From Diogma glabrata (Eukaryota > Arthropoda > Insecta > Diptera > Cylindrotomidae), in assembly GCA_963693315.1 (NCBI GenBank), contig OY856188.1:248001-312000 (forward strand): a stretch of DNA of 64,000 nt, read 5' to 3'. Under the pieces are notes generated by a model. It ran no database searches and was not told the DNA's origin. It saw only the letters and a list, made by a program, of their open reading frames with translations. The position numbers and the translations under genes were made by a program. Every line of letters starts with the position of its first letter. Positions within the stretch are counted from its first letter, which is position 1. This document shows positions 1-23,599 of the stretch, piece by piece.

Positions 1-2795
1 GGTGCATAGGCTGACTTCACCACAGCTCTGGAAACATAGTGTTCTGGATACATAATGAGCTAATATCCATCAAATACTTTAATTAAAAGCTAACCAATAT
101 TATAGACTTCGTAGTTCTAATAATAAAAATATTAAAGCAGTAGTATCCCAACAAACATAAATTCTGTTGTACGAGAAAAAGTAAAAAAAAAAATTTATCG
201 GAAGTGACAAACCGGAAGTTAGGATGCAGAACTGTTGTAAACCGTATTAAATGTGTATGTACCAAATTTCATAGAATTCGATTATCAGGTACAGAAGTTA
301 TTGAGCTTCCAAAATAACAGGTGCTTGGAGGACCCCTTACCACTTTGTTCACTATTGCTAAAAAAAACTAATCAGTTCCTTGCCATACATATTTGCATCT
401 TTTTGCAAAGTGTAATCAAAATTACTTAACGAACGAATGTTGTATGCATCCAACAAACATTGAAACAATAAACAGGTGTTCGGAAGGACCCCACCACTTA
501 TCCCAATATTGTCCAAAAACTAATCAATTCTTTATCATTAAAGTTTTCATCTTTTTTCAAAATGCCATTAAAATTGATTAATGAATAAAATCTGTATGCT
601 CCCAACAAACTTTAAAAACAAAGTGTGAAAAGTCAGCAGTTGTATGGTAGACCCCCCGCCACTTTGATCAAGAGATGACAACTATTTTCTTACACTAATT
701 GGAACCTTTTTCATAAGTTTTATCATAATCACTTCATTATTGTAGGCTGTAGTGTGCATAAAGATACTGAAAAAACTGCCAACAATTAAAACAAAATTTT
801 TTTTACCGGAAGTACAAAACCGGAAGTTGGGATGCAGAACTGTTGTAAACCATACTAAATGCTTATGTACCAAGTTTAATCCAATTTGATTATCAGGTAC
901 AGATGTTATTGAGCTTTAATTAAAAAAAACAGGTGTATGGGACACCCGCACCACTTTGTTCACTATCGCTAAAAAACTAATCAGTTCCTTGCCATACATG
1001 TTTGCATCTCTTTCCAAAGTGTCATCAACATTGGTTCACGAACAAATACTATGTGCTCCCAACAAACATTGAAAAAATGATGACACAGTAAACAGGTGCT
1101 CGGGAGGCCCCGTACCACTTATCCCAATATTGTCCAAAAACTAATCAGTTCCTTGTGATCTAAATCTCCATCTTTTTCCAAAGTGTCATTAGAATTGATT
1201 AATGAATGAAGTCTGTATGATCCCAACAAACTTTAAAAACAAACTGTGAAAAGTCAACAGTTGTGTAGTAGACCCCCTGCCACTTTGATCAATGTGTCCC
1301 AAAAGATGATAATTATTTTCTCACACTAACTGGAACCCTTTTCCATAAGTTTCATCACAATCACTTTATAATTGTAGGCTGAAGTGTGCATAAAGACACT
1401 GAAAAAACTACCAACAATTCACAAAAAAACTTTTTACCGGAAGTGAAAAACCGGAAATTGGGATGCAGAACTGTTGTGAACCGTATTAAATGCTCACGTA
1501 CCAAGTTTCATCCAATTCGATTATCAGGTACAGATGTTATTGAGCTATAAAAAAAACAGGTGTATGGGACACCCCCCACCACTTTGTTCACTATCGCTCA
1601 AAAACTAATCAGTTACTTGCCATACATGTTTGCATCTTTTTGCAAAGTGTCATCAAAATTCGTTCACGAACGAATCCTGTGTGCTCCCAACAAACATTGA
1701 AAAAGTGTGACACAGTAAACAGGTGTTCGGGAGGACCCCCACCACTTATTCCAATATTATCCAGAAACTAATCAGTTCTTTGTTACTTAAGTCTCCATCT
1801 TTTTTTAAAGTGTGATTAAAATGAATTAATGAATGAAGTCTGTATGCTCCCAACAAACTTAAAAAACAAAGTGTGAAAAGTCAGCAGTTGTATGGTAGAC
1901 CCCCCGCCACTTTGGTCAATGTGTCCCAAGAGATGATAATTATCTTCTCACACTAATTGAAACCCTTTTCATAAGTTTCATCATAATCACTTCATTATTG
2001 TAGGCTGTAGTGAGCATAAAGACACTGAAAAAACTTCAAAAAAGTACAAAAACAATTTTTTACCGGAAGTGAAAAACCGGAAGTTGGGATGCAGAACTAT
2101 TGTGAACCGTACTACATGCTCATGTACCAAGTTTCATCTAATTCGCTTATCAGGTACAGATGTTATAGAGCTTTCAAAAAAACAGGTGCTCCAGGGACCC
2201 CACACTATTTTGTTCACTATCACTCAAAAACTAATCAGTTCCTTGTCATCTTTACATCTTTTTCCAAAGTGTCCTCAAAATTCATCCACGAATGAATGTT
2301 TTATGCTCCCAACAAACATAAAAACTTTGTGAAAAAAACCACCTGTTGTATGTACCACCACCGCCAAACCAGGCGGTCAACCATACAACAGGTGGTTTCC
2401 CTGACCGCAAACTTTATCCAATGTGCTCCAAAAGCTGATAATTTTTTTTCATGTTATTTAAAAGCTTTTACCAACGTTTCATGAAAATCGATCGGTAATT
2501 GTAGGCTGCAGTAGGGATAAACACCTGAAAAAAAAACATTTTAACCGGAAGTGACAAACCGGAAGTTGGTATGCAGACATATTGGAAACAGTACTAAAAC
2601 CTTAAATACTAAGTTTCAATAAGATCATAGCCCGGGATCAGAAGTTATTCAAGATTTAAACTTAGTGGTGTTTGGGAGACCCCCGCCATTTTGTCCAAAT
2701 TTAAAATGAATCCAGATCTTCTATTTTCAAGTGAACCTGTATCATTTGCCAAAGTTTCATCAAGATCCTATGCAAAAAACTCACTATTGCAAACG
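1..2795. repeat. Satellite-like tandem array with ~620-bp higher-order units
   Basis: A landmark motif, accggaagt...ccggaagttgggatgcaga, recurs near 197, 805, 1436, 2062 and 2544, giving spacings of about 608, 631, 626 and 482 bp. Each unit contains two or three diverged ~200-bp subunits that share a run of C, then a 'caaaaactaatcagttcctt' block, then 'catctttttccaaagtgtcatcaaaatt', then 'ctcccaacaaacattgaaaa'. The array is therefore nested: subunits inside a longer unit. The last unit is shorter and more diverged, which looks like an array edge. Short open frames across it (for example 393-581, 2069-2332) do not resemble proteins and are chance. Confidence 0.88.
2336..2398. repeat. Hairpin with perfect 17-bp arms inside the satellite edge
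   Basis: aaaccacctgttgtatg at 2336-2352 is the exact reverse complement of 2382-2398. The 29-bp spacer holds a second small stem, accgcc (2360-2365) with ggcggt (2372-2377). It replaces the normal subunit sequence in the last, diverged satellite unit. Confidence 0.8.
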
Positions 2796-4292
2796 TGTTG
2801 CCGGCTAAGGGCCACATTTTTAGTTAGTTTGTTTATCATACTTGCTATCCATGTTTGATTATACATAAGCTATGCTTCTTTGTATAGTATTTGTGCGAAT
2901 AACATTTCGTAATTTTGAGCTTTTAATCGATATTATCAACTATCTTTCTTAGTTGAAGAAACATGCATTACATATACAATTGCAAACACCAAAAAAAAAC
3001 GTTGGTAGAATCAGCTACAAAGCTTGTTTGATTTTGCGTCTAATACGAACGTGGTTATTTTAACCAATGTAGCATTGTCAATTTATTTTAAAAAACGTAA
3101 CAATTTTCACTATTTAAATCAACCACGGCGTGATCAATTTTTCTTGTTCATATTTTTCAGTTCAGTTTGTTCATGTTTTTATTTGAAAATTATTGTGTTT
3201 GTTAAAATAAAAAACTAGGAGAAAAGAAACTAATAAACAAAATAAAGAAAAATAATAAACAAAAGAATAGAAAAATAAAAAGTTTTTATATATTTTAACA
3301 TGGCTGGTTTTATTTAACATTTTACTTTAGGAAATAATTTAGATGTGTTTAATTGATTTAAATAATTTTCATATTATTTGCATATAAAATTATGTGCGAA
3401 AGAAATTTTTCAGTTAATGTTATAACAAAAATATCGTTAATGAAACAGGCCCTTTCTATAATTAATTTTGGTGATTTAAAAAAATTATTATATTTTTTTA
3501 ATATTTTTTATTTGTCTTGTTTCATGTCCAATTATCGATATTTTAATTTAATTTTTCATAATAATGAGAAAATTATGGAAAATTATTATAATTTTCTACA
3601 CATAATTCAAATATTTAAATTTTTTGATTTCAGAATTTTGGTCTTTTAAATTGTATCATTAAAAAAATGGCGAAAAAATGGACGCATCCTTTACAAACAA
3701 AATCACACTCATACATTTCCTATTTAGAACGTAAATATACGAACGCTAGCTTTATGCATAAAAATGTTTGTCGGGATTGATGCAAAATACATACTTCTAA
3801 TATAAAAAATTTCAAATATTATATTTACGAAAAAAACGAACCCATACAAACATCGATAGCAGCAAAAACAAAACAAAGATGTACCAAACCAAAAGATTTA
3901 ATACGGCGTATTGCTTGATTCTATCACAAACGTATTCAATATCACTATTTTTAGTCTAATTTTTAATTTACCACGTTTGTAGTCAATTGAAAATTAAATC
4001 ATAATTGACTCAACTACAAACATGGTTAAATCAAATATGTTTGTGATACTTATAAAAAAATATATCAACAACGGTTAAATTGTTAATTTAAATACGGAGC
4101 GTTGGTTGATTCAATCACAAACGTATTTAGTTCCCCAATTTTCACTTAATTTTCGATTAACAATGCAACATGTTTGAATCAACCAAGATTTTTTCTTTCG
4201 GTGAACCAATAACATATTTAGTTTATTACCAATGACAATAACACATTGTATAGATGATAAAATTTGTAACATCATTATGTGTTTAATTCAAA
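2796..4292. other. AT-rich spacer with a ~190-bp duplicated segment
   Basis: No gene is recognisable here. A segment starting near 3902 (tacggcgtattgcttgatt...cacaaacgtatt) is repeated near 4093 (tacggagcgttggttgatt...cacaaacgtatt), followed in both by variants of 'acatgtttgaatcaacc'. Related fragments of the same motif occur near 3040. The open frames at 3024-3218 and 3392-3649 are Phe/Ile/Asn-rich translations of AT-rich DNA and resemble nothing known to me. Confidence 0.5.
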
Positions 4293-5523
4293 TACAGGTA
4301 ACCCTCCTCCAACACGGTATCTGGCAACACGGTTTCACTGTAACACGAAATAAAAATCGCGAAAACCCTCCTCTAGCACGGCGTCTTCCAACACGGATTC
4401 AGTGTAACACGATAGAAAAATCGCAGATCCTCCCTACAACACGGATTAATAATAAAACGATACAAAATTGCGTACAATATTTAATACGTATAGAAATTAG
4501 ATTACTTGTTTTTTAAAAATGTGTTTTTAAATGTGTTGCTGTGTTGCTTAGTAAAGGAATAACATTTTGTATCACATCAAGGTTCGTTCAGGTCCGAGGT
4601 CCTACAACCACACGCGTTCCATAGTATTGTTGGCCGCAAATCTTTTCTGTTTTTTTATATACAAATGTATATTTTTAAAATAATCGATGATAACTAAACA
4701 ATAAATCTTATCATATATAACATAATATGACATAGGTCGTAGACAAATACATAGAAAATAAAATAAAAGAGTTAACATCCAATTTTTTAGAAAATATTGC
4801 CCGAACAAAATAAAAATTGGGTTGCCAATGATCCAATTGGTGGCACACTCTTTGATCATATATGACGAACTGTCGTCTTCAATGATTAAAATCCAGATAA
4901 CCATGCTCTTTTTTGCGAGCAAGGTTGAGGGTGCCACAGTTCATTGAATACAGTTCATTCGCCAGCACCACCTTGACTAGTGATATCTCACTGCGATTGC
5001 CAGTGGTATGTAATATTTCACGTTAATTTACGGTTAATTTGTCACACCTGTAGAATAAAAATAACGAATTTCACAAATCAACAAAAACTTATCCCTTGAT
5101 GCGGAAGACTATACTCTATTACACACAATATGCATGTGTATAATATGTTCATTCATACATACTGAGAATTTTTAATTGAGGAATACCCATAAAATACGAT
5201 TAAGTGAAGACTCAAATTGTATTATTTCAATTGCATCTCAAATTTTATTTTCTCTAATGACGATTGGAAATATAAATAATACTGCACTTCTTATCGTAAT
5301 AAAATAAAACTGTAAAAAAACCAGCGCTCACTTTACGACTAAAAAATAATACAACCGTCATTTTGAAAGCTTCTAAAGGCTACTCTCCACTGCTCGAAGA
5401 CAAACAACAAACATTTGCTAGTGTTTACTTTAACGTTTGCTAACAATCTGTCTTCACCTACCAAACATTTTCTATCTACCGTATAACCACCCTACCAGCA
5501 ACAAATGTTGTACATCTTGAACA

Positions 5524-7165
5524 AAATTAGGTATTATAATAAAGTCCGGTAACACAGAGATAACACTAGTCAATATATACATACCACCAGAGAGCAGCTG
5601 TGATACAGGTTATGAACCTATCATTGAACATTTGCTTAATAACAACGATTGCCTTATACTCTGAGATGTGAACGCACACCATGATCTAATCTACTCTCAC
5701 CTGAACAACGATGCACGAGGCGAAAATATTGCAGATCAAATCGACGGCTCCAACTTTGGAGTCCTCAATAAACAACAACCGAGTAGAGTAACATGCAACT
5801 ACTATTCATCCCTAGATGTCTCTCTTGCCAGCATGTCACTCATTCCGATAGCAGAATGGCGTACTGAAATTGCACTGGAATCAGATCACGTGCCGATCAT
5901 AATCACACTTGGCCGCTCCATCAACCTAGTAAAATCCGAGAAGAAAACATGCTTTAATTCTAACAAAGTTGACTGGGTAAATTTTACCAATTTTACTGAA
6001 AAAGAATTCAGTAAACTTTTTTTACCACTTGACGCCCCCTCCGGGGAGAAAAAATTCAGAGATATTAAGCATATGCTACTGCCGTCCTTATAGATGACAT
6101 CCGAAAAACAGATCCAGCCGATCCTAGAATCTGAAACGTAAACCAGCAGATAAACAAATTAGTCATAGACCACAAGAGGAACAAATGGAGAGAACTACTG
6201 AGCAAATCGAACTTCGGACCAAGTATAAGCCTATGGAAAGCTATAAAAGGGTTAACTCATCCTCAGAGACCAGAAAATAACTGCATGGTCTCCTTCAACG
6301 ATATTCTTATAGAAAATTCTAGAAAGTGCGCCTCGCAATTTAATACACAGTTCACAGAAAAGCTAAGTAAACATGAGAAGGAGTCTAGATCAGTCCCCAG
6401 ACACTTCCGAAATCTTAAAGATGACAACACTAATAATATCAATTTTACAAATGTTGAAGTTGAGACGGCAATTAGAAAAATTAAACCATCAAAAGCAATT
6501 GGACCCTACGGCATATCAACTATCATGCTTAAACACATAGGACCCACAGGAAAAAACTACCTCACTACAACACTAAATACATCACTATAAATACGCTCCA
6601 GATACCGAATGTTTGGAAGACGGCTAAAATAAGCCCTATTCTAAAACCCGGAAAACCTGAAGAAGAAGGAAAGTCGTACAGGTCAGAAATCAGCGAAGAT
6701 CTGAACCAGAAACTACCATGTGCAATAAAAGTCCTAGCGCACTTGATCTATCAAAAGCGTTGCGTTGTCGCACACCGCACTATTAAACGACATCCTGAAT
6801 ACCAACTTATCAGGCATAATAAAGCGTTGGTTGTGTAACTACTGAGGAGGCCGCCAAACATGAGTGAATTTCCACCAGAAGTTATGACCATCATATCAGA
6901 TGCTGACGAATGCTCCGTCCATGCCACAGGAAGCAATATGGAGTAACTCACCCAAATATTGAACGCCTACCTTAACTCCCTCAATGAAAGGCTTAAAAGC
7001 AGAAAGCTGATTCTATAGTCAGAAAAATCCACTACCACACTTTTCACAACTTGGACGAAGGAAGTGAATTCAAAACTAAACACCCGCATTGACAAACGTG
7101 CTCCTTCCTACAGTTAAAAATCCGACATTGCTGGGAGTACCATTCGGCCCACTAATCAGGTCCAA
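5524..7165 (+). pseudogene. Degenerate non-LTR retrotransposon (jockey/R1-type endonuclease and RT)
   Basis: Conceptual translation gives an apurinic-like endonuclease segment: NIYIPPESSC, a broken LILGDVNAHH motif in which the Gly codon is now TGA (about 5663), DARGENIADQID, DVSLASMSLI and SDHVPIII. It is open as 5668-6093. RT N-terminal sequence follows (KIKPSKAIGPYGISTIMLKH, 6456-6540; the usual GPDG is GPYG), then WKTAKISPILKPGKPEEEGKSYR near 6610-6680. After a deletion, frame-shifted remnants of the palm and thumb can be followed to about 7165 (for example NMEQLT...LNSLNERLKSRKL near 6940-7005). Multiple stops and deletions show it is dead. It is nested in the Tigger element, so it is younger than that insertion. 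Confidence 0.75.
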
Positions 7166-7175
7166 CGCATAACAG

Positions 7176-7480
7176 GTGAATACGAGGCGAGAAAGTTTTG
7201 TGGATATGACTAATGAGGACATCCAGGATTTTTTAGTGGAAGAAGAAGTTGAAATAGATTTAATTGAAATGGCGTCACAAACCCAAGCAAATCAAATCGA
7301 TTCTAGTTCTGATGTAGAGAATGTGTTTAATAATTTTACACTAAAAAACTCCAAGAAAGTTTAAGTTTAGCCGAAAAGTTGGAATCATTTTTCGTGGATA
7401 CAGACCCTTTCCCTGAAAGAAGTCGAAAATTCAAAAAGGAACTACATTTTTCAACTACTTATAAGGACACATAAACAAAG
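7176..7480 (+). pseudogene. C-terminal remnant of a Tigger/pogo transposase
   Basis: The frame begins VDMTNEDIQDFL and is rich in Asp/Glu. After a frameshift around 7350 it continues SLSLAEKLESFFVDTDPFPE and then, in another frame, KQSNTIDFLK. This order (an acidic 'T.EDI..LL' stretch, a 'E.FF...DP' helix, and a terminal 'Q..ID.F' motif) is what Tigger transposase C-termini look like. The remnant lies just inside the right inverted repeat, where the 3' end of such a gene is expected. At least two frameshifts make it non-functional. The DDE catalytic region is not present. Confidence 0.6.
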
Positions 7481-8452
7481 CAATACTATCGATTTTTTGA
7501 AGATTGCAGAAGATGCGCAAAATCTAAATTATGCTGGAAAACCGATGCAGAAAAAACTTCAGAAAGTGAGAGGATATCGTTTCACTAAAAAACGTGCCAG
7601 TTTAATCCTATAGAGCTGATGACGAAAATTATTGGAAAAAATAAAATTATTAATTAACTGAAATGAAATGAAATTAATAATATGTCTATGTAAATTTTTT
7701 TTTGTTCCTTTTGCGAAAAATAAACTTTCTTATATGAAATATAAAAAAATAAAAAAAAATTAATGTTTTAGAACCTAATCCCCAATTTTGCACTAGCTTC
7801 TAGTCTCTTATAGCACGATTTCATATAACACGTCATATTCTAGGAACCAATCTACCGTGTTATAGGAGGGTTACCTGTACATATAGTTTTGATATACAAA
7901 TGTAATTGTTTTAGATTATACTTTCATTTTTCAATTTCATTAAATTACTAGCAGGCCCGGCGTGCTTCGCTACGCTTATAAATAAAGTTTTTGCGTAGAC
8001 ATTTTGTTGACGTAGAAGCAATGATTTCAAAAGTGGTAGTGAGAAATGATAGCATAATTTTCAATTTTTATTTTTAAAAATATGAATGAAAACCAGCTGA
8101 TCAGTTCGTATATATGAAAAATTAGCAATCAAATAAGTTTTGAAGTAAGCAATAAAAAACGTATAACTAAATAAAAAAGCCTAACAGTCGATTCTTTAAT
8201 TTTTTATTTTTTTTTTAATACTTATTCTGCTATTCGGGACGCCGGGACAACTTGTAAGATAAAAAAAAGAAAAAAGAAAGTTAATAAGTCAACAATTACA
8301 TTATGTAAAAAAATAAAAATTAAAAAACACCTAAAATTTTTTTAATAGTCACTAAAAAATCACAATGAAAATTACAATTTCAGATTTCTTATTATGATAC
8401 CTACTTATTATATTTCATTTTATTTTTACTTATTCTAAATTAATTTTCATTT

Positions 8453-10045
8453 TTATTGAAGTACTTTATGGTACACGATATTTTTTGTTTGATTGCCTGG
8501 CTCGTAAACAAATAGAGTAGATGGTTTTCCAACACGGGAACAGGCAACATACAACTGACCATGCGAGAAACATGGGTTTTCTAGATTAATACCACAAACA
8601 CTTAATGACTGCCCCTGGGATTTGTTTAAAGTCATAGCGAAAGCAAGCCGTACTGGAAACTGCAGTCGTTTAAACTCGAATGGTACGTCAGTCGGAATCA
8701 TTGAGATGCGGGGTATCAAAACGTCTTCTCCTTTATACTTTCCTTCCAATATGATTGCTTCTATTACGTTATTCAGTAATTTTTTTATTGCTAATCGTGT
8801 GCCGTTACAAAGTCGCGGTTGGTTAATATTTCGCAACATTATAACTGCAGATCCAACCTTTAATTGAAGATTGTGAGGTGGCAATCCTGGCAAATCTAGT
8901 GAGTTTAAAAATTCCGGTGGATAGTTCACGACATCATCTTCATTAGTTGCCGTATCAACTGATTTATATGTCCTCATTTCGCCAGGAATGTCATCTTGAA
9001 TTTTGAAATTTAATTCATTTACATCAGTGTTTTTGGCGCCAGTATAGCTCGTTTGCTCAACCAATAATGAAATAAGTAATTTTGAGCAACATTTGGAAAC
9101 TCTTTTTGAATGAGTTCAGCTTTTGACTGCGTTAACTGACAAAAACTCTCAGAAAAGGTGATGCAGCCAGTCAGCACGTCTATAGGAAATTGGCCATTAC
9201 CAATATCAATGAGTTGTTTAGAGAATATGTCTCCAGATTGATCATTTTGCAACATGATACGCATATTCTTGCTTAAATGTAATACCTTGACATGTTTCCA
9301 CAAATTGGAGGACTTTAAACATGCATTCAGTTTATCAGCATGCGTTGAACGTGGAACCACTGGCAATGTTTGCCGATAATCTCCTGATAATAAAATCATT
9401 GCGCCACCAAATTGGTTTTGGTTGTTCCGTAGGTCTTTTAAGGTTCTATCTAAAGCCTCTAAAGATTTTTTATGCGCCCTTATGCATTCATCCTACACTA
9501 TTAGTTTACATTGCTGCAAAACCTTTGCCATTGCAGAATTCTTGGAAATGTTGCAGGTTGAAGTTTCGTTTCTTTGCATATTCAATGGCAATTTTAGAGC
9601 TAAATGGGCTGTTCGACCGCCTTCAAGCAAAGTTGCTGCAATGCCTGACGAAGCAAGAGCAAGAGCAATTTCAGTTTTTGAGCGAATTGTTGCCAATATT
9701 AAAGTAATCAAAAAGGTTTTCCTGTACCACCAGGAGCATCCAATTTATAACTTTTATAAGAGTATCAAATACATACTTTTGTTCTTCGTTCAATAGTGCA
9801 AGATTTATTTGAATCGATTCTTTAAAAGTATGGAGATCGTACGATTTTTCACGTTGTAACTCTTGATGAAAAGCATCGTGCATTGGGCGATTGGGCGCGG
9901 CCATCCCCAATTGAAATAATAGCTTGTTTGACAACATCAAGCACGTATCCTCAATGGAAATCAATGCCTCATTGTAAATTTCTTTACTTATTTGTAAATT
10001 TGGATTCCCTGGTCTATTGCGTATATTAAATTTTACCATAGACAA
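8453..10045 (-). pseudogene. Broken PIF1-type helicase of the Helentron
   Basis: Reading from 10045 downward: a pre-helicase segment ending ALLNEEQKYVFDTLIK, then DAPGGTGK (Walker A) at about 9745-9720, where loss of one A shifts the frame. The frame recovers as LITLILATIRSKTEIALALASSG; the Walker B region reads LIV*DE, with a TAG where related elements have Trp (about 9497). MILLSGDYRQTLPVVPR follows (9399-9350), then a second one-base loss in an A-run near 9035, then NTDVNELNFKIQ to the C-terminus. The last part keeps PPHNLQLKVGSAVIMLRN, the TLNKSQGQSL motif and GQLYVACSRV, all typical of Helitron helicases. Two frameshifts and one nonsense codon make this a pseudogene. The Rep portion is missing. 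Confidence 0.88.
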
Positions 10046-10049
10046 TTTG

Positions 10050-10725
10050 ATTTGTTTTTGAGTAATGCCAACATCGTATAAATATTGACAAATATTGACA
10101 TTAATATTTATACGATACCAACGTCACTCAATCGTTTTGAAGAATATTCTAAAAAATAAATTAGCGAAATCGGTTCAGCTGCTCTCGAGATTTGCGCTTA
10201 GCAACACATTCAGCGATTCATTTGTATATTATTGAGTATAACTGAGTCACAAACACACAACACTTTTTTAATTTTATAGAAATTTGTGGCTTATAGATTT
10301 AGTAATATTATAGATGCACAGCAAAGACACGTTTATATATCAAGTGACATTTTACCACAGACAATAGACAATTTGTTTTTGAGTAATGTTACCATCGTAT
10401 GAATATTGACAAATATTGACATTAATATTTATACGATACTAACGTCACTCAATTGTTTTGCCTTCCCGGAACCTCTCCACTAACATTTAAACTTTATGGT
10501 ATGGTATTAAAGTTCAAATTGACTTTTAAGTATTATTACGAATCGATAGTATGGTAGTATAGAAAAGTGTTGTTTTTAGACTTTTTCAGGCAATTTTTTA
10601 AATTTTTCTCTCCGTAAGAACCATCGTCGTACTTCAAGGAATATTCTAAAATAGAATTAGCGAAATCGGTTCAGTTGCTCTCGAGATTTGCGCTTAGCAA
10701 CACATTCAGCGATTCATTTTTATAT
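10050..10725. repeat. Internal direct repeats of the Helentron with a small palindrome
   Basis: The segment 10050-10215 (tttgagtaatgccaacatcg...cacattcagcgattcattt) is repeated in two pieces at about 10372-10462 and 10640-10722. Each copy contains the inverted pair atcgtataaatatt / aatatttatacgat (one base changed in the second copy). The block lies upstream of the helicase in its direction of reading. It may be a leftover of the deleted Rep region or an inserted repeat; the function is unknown. Confidence 0.7.
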
Positions 10726-11082
10726 TAAAGAGAAGATGTTCAACAAAAAAATTGATCAAAGGAATCTAACCGTATAAAACGATATTTAAAGAAAAATCAA
10801 ATTAAATTATTATCAACATTTAGGCAGAACCCCTTAAGGTAATTATAATGGCCCTCCCTGGGGTCCCATTAAAAAAAATTTTGCCTGTTACCTATGCGCA
10901 AGTGTACACAACAACTTTCCAAAGTTTCATGATGATCGGATGAATGGTTTATTAATGCATAAACGACAAACATACATACTTTCAATTTTATATATATAGA
11001 AGAAGAAGATAAACATAGTAAAAAATATCAACACCAAATAGCTTAATTAGCATTATTAATTTAAAAAACATAAACCACTTAC

Positions 11083-23254
<12,172 letters not shown>

Positions 23255-23391
23255 TTTTTTTACTGGAAACATAAAAAAAATAAAACAAGGCTATTTTTTA
23301 TACTGTAACTTAAAAGGTCTATTGTGCTATCTACCCACCACCTATCTATACCCACCACTTAGGAACTAATCGGTTCTGTAATGCAAACTTA

Positions 23392-23598
23392 CACTGAAAG
23401 AAAAAATTCGGTCACTACAACCTCTTTTGTGCCAACCGAATATTGCTTGTCACAATAACCTCAAATTCGGTTGTCTTACCTTCAAAATACAAATTTGCAG
23501 ACACAACAACCGAACTGAAGACACAACAACCGAATGTGATGTCATCGTGACCGAATAATCCCTGTGCCAACAGAATGATCGAATTATGCTTTCAGTGT
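23392..23598. mobile_element. 207-bp MITE-like element upstream of the Patched-type gene
   Basis: The ends are inverted: cactgaaagaaaaaattcgg at 23392 against cactgaaagcataattcgat on the other strand at 23598 (9 bp perfect, then ~80%). Both ends are next to TA (23390-23391 and 23599-23600), a possible target duplication. Inside, aaccgaat/attcggt blocks recur at least five times in both directions. It starts 138 bp upstream of the ATG at 23254, so it may lie in the promoter or 5' leader. Confidence 0.7.
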
Positions 23599-23599
23599 A

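Larger units (their letters stand above)
4295..7877 (+). mobile_element. pogo/Tigger-type DNA transposon with a nested retroelement
   Basis: The 5' end reads caggtaaccctcctccaaca and the 3' end is its inverted partner. The first 14 bases match perfectly and, after two mismatches, aacacggta also matches. Both ends abut TA (4293-4294 and 7878-7879), the target duplication of the Tc1/mariner/pogo group. The left subterminal region has a ~63-bp direct repeat (ccctcct...agcacgg/aacacgg...cagtgtaacacga). Near the right end a broken reading frame resembles the acidic C-terminus of Tigger transposases (see 7176-7480). The transposase N-terminus and DDE core are absent; the interior is largely occupied by a degenerate jockey/R1-type retroelement. 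Confidence 0.82.
7948..11000 (-). mobile_element. Helentron (Helitron superfamily), minus strand
   Basis: Read on the minus strand, the 3' end is a GC-rich imperfect hairpin (gcgtagcgaagcacgcc) followed by gggcctgCTAG and then T at 7947. The 5' end reads TCTATATATATAAAA at 11000, followed by the 'gaaagtatgtatgtttgtcg' type sequence common at Helentron 5' ends. The host bases on both sides are T. The helicase remnant inside (8453-10045) runs in the same direction, as required. Only the helicase half is left; no HUH replication-initiator motif was seen. The element lies in the presumed intron after exon 4 of the Patched-type gene and starts 82 bp beyond that exon's donor site. Confidence 0.8.

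Noticed and set aside
1..2795. CRISPR-like array
   Set aside because: The repeats are hundreds of bp long, tandem without unique spacers, and the DNA is eukaryotic.
4602..4937. 111-codon minus-strand frame with a hydrophobic stretch, considered as the missing Patched exon
   Set aside because: No splice acceptor in the right phase, no family motif, and it lies inside the Tigger element.
8622..8867. Plus-strand frames over 8622-8867 and 9321-9796
   Set aside because: They are antisense shadows of the Helentron helicase.
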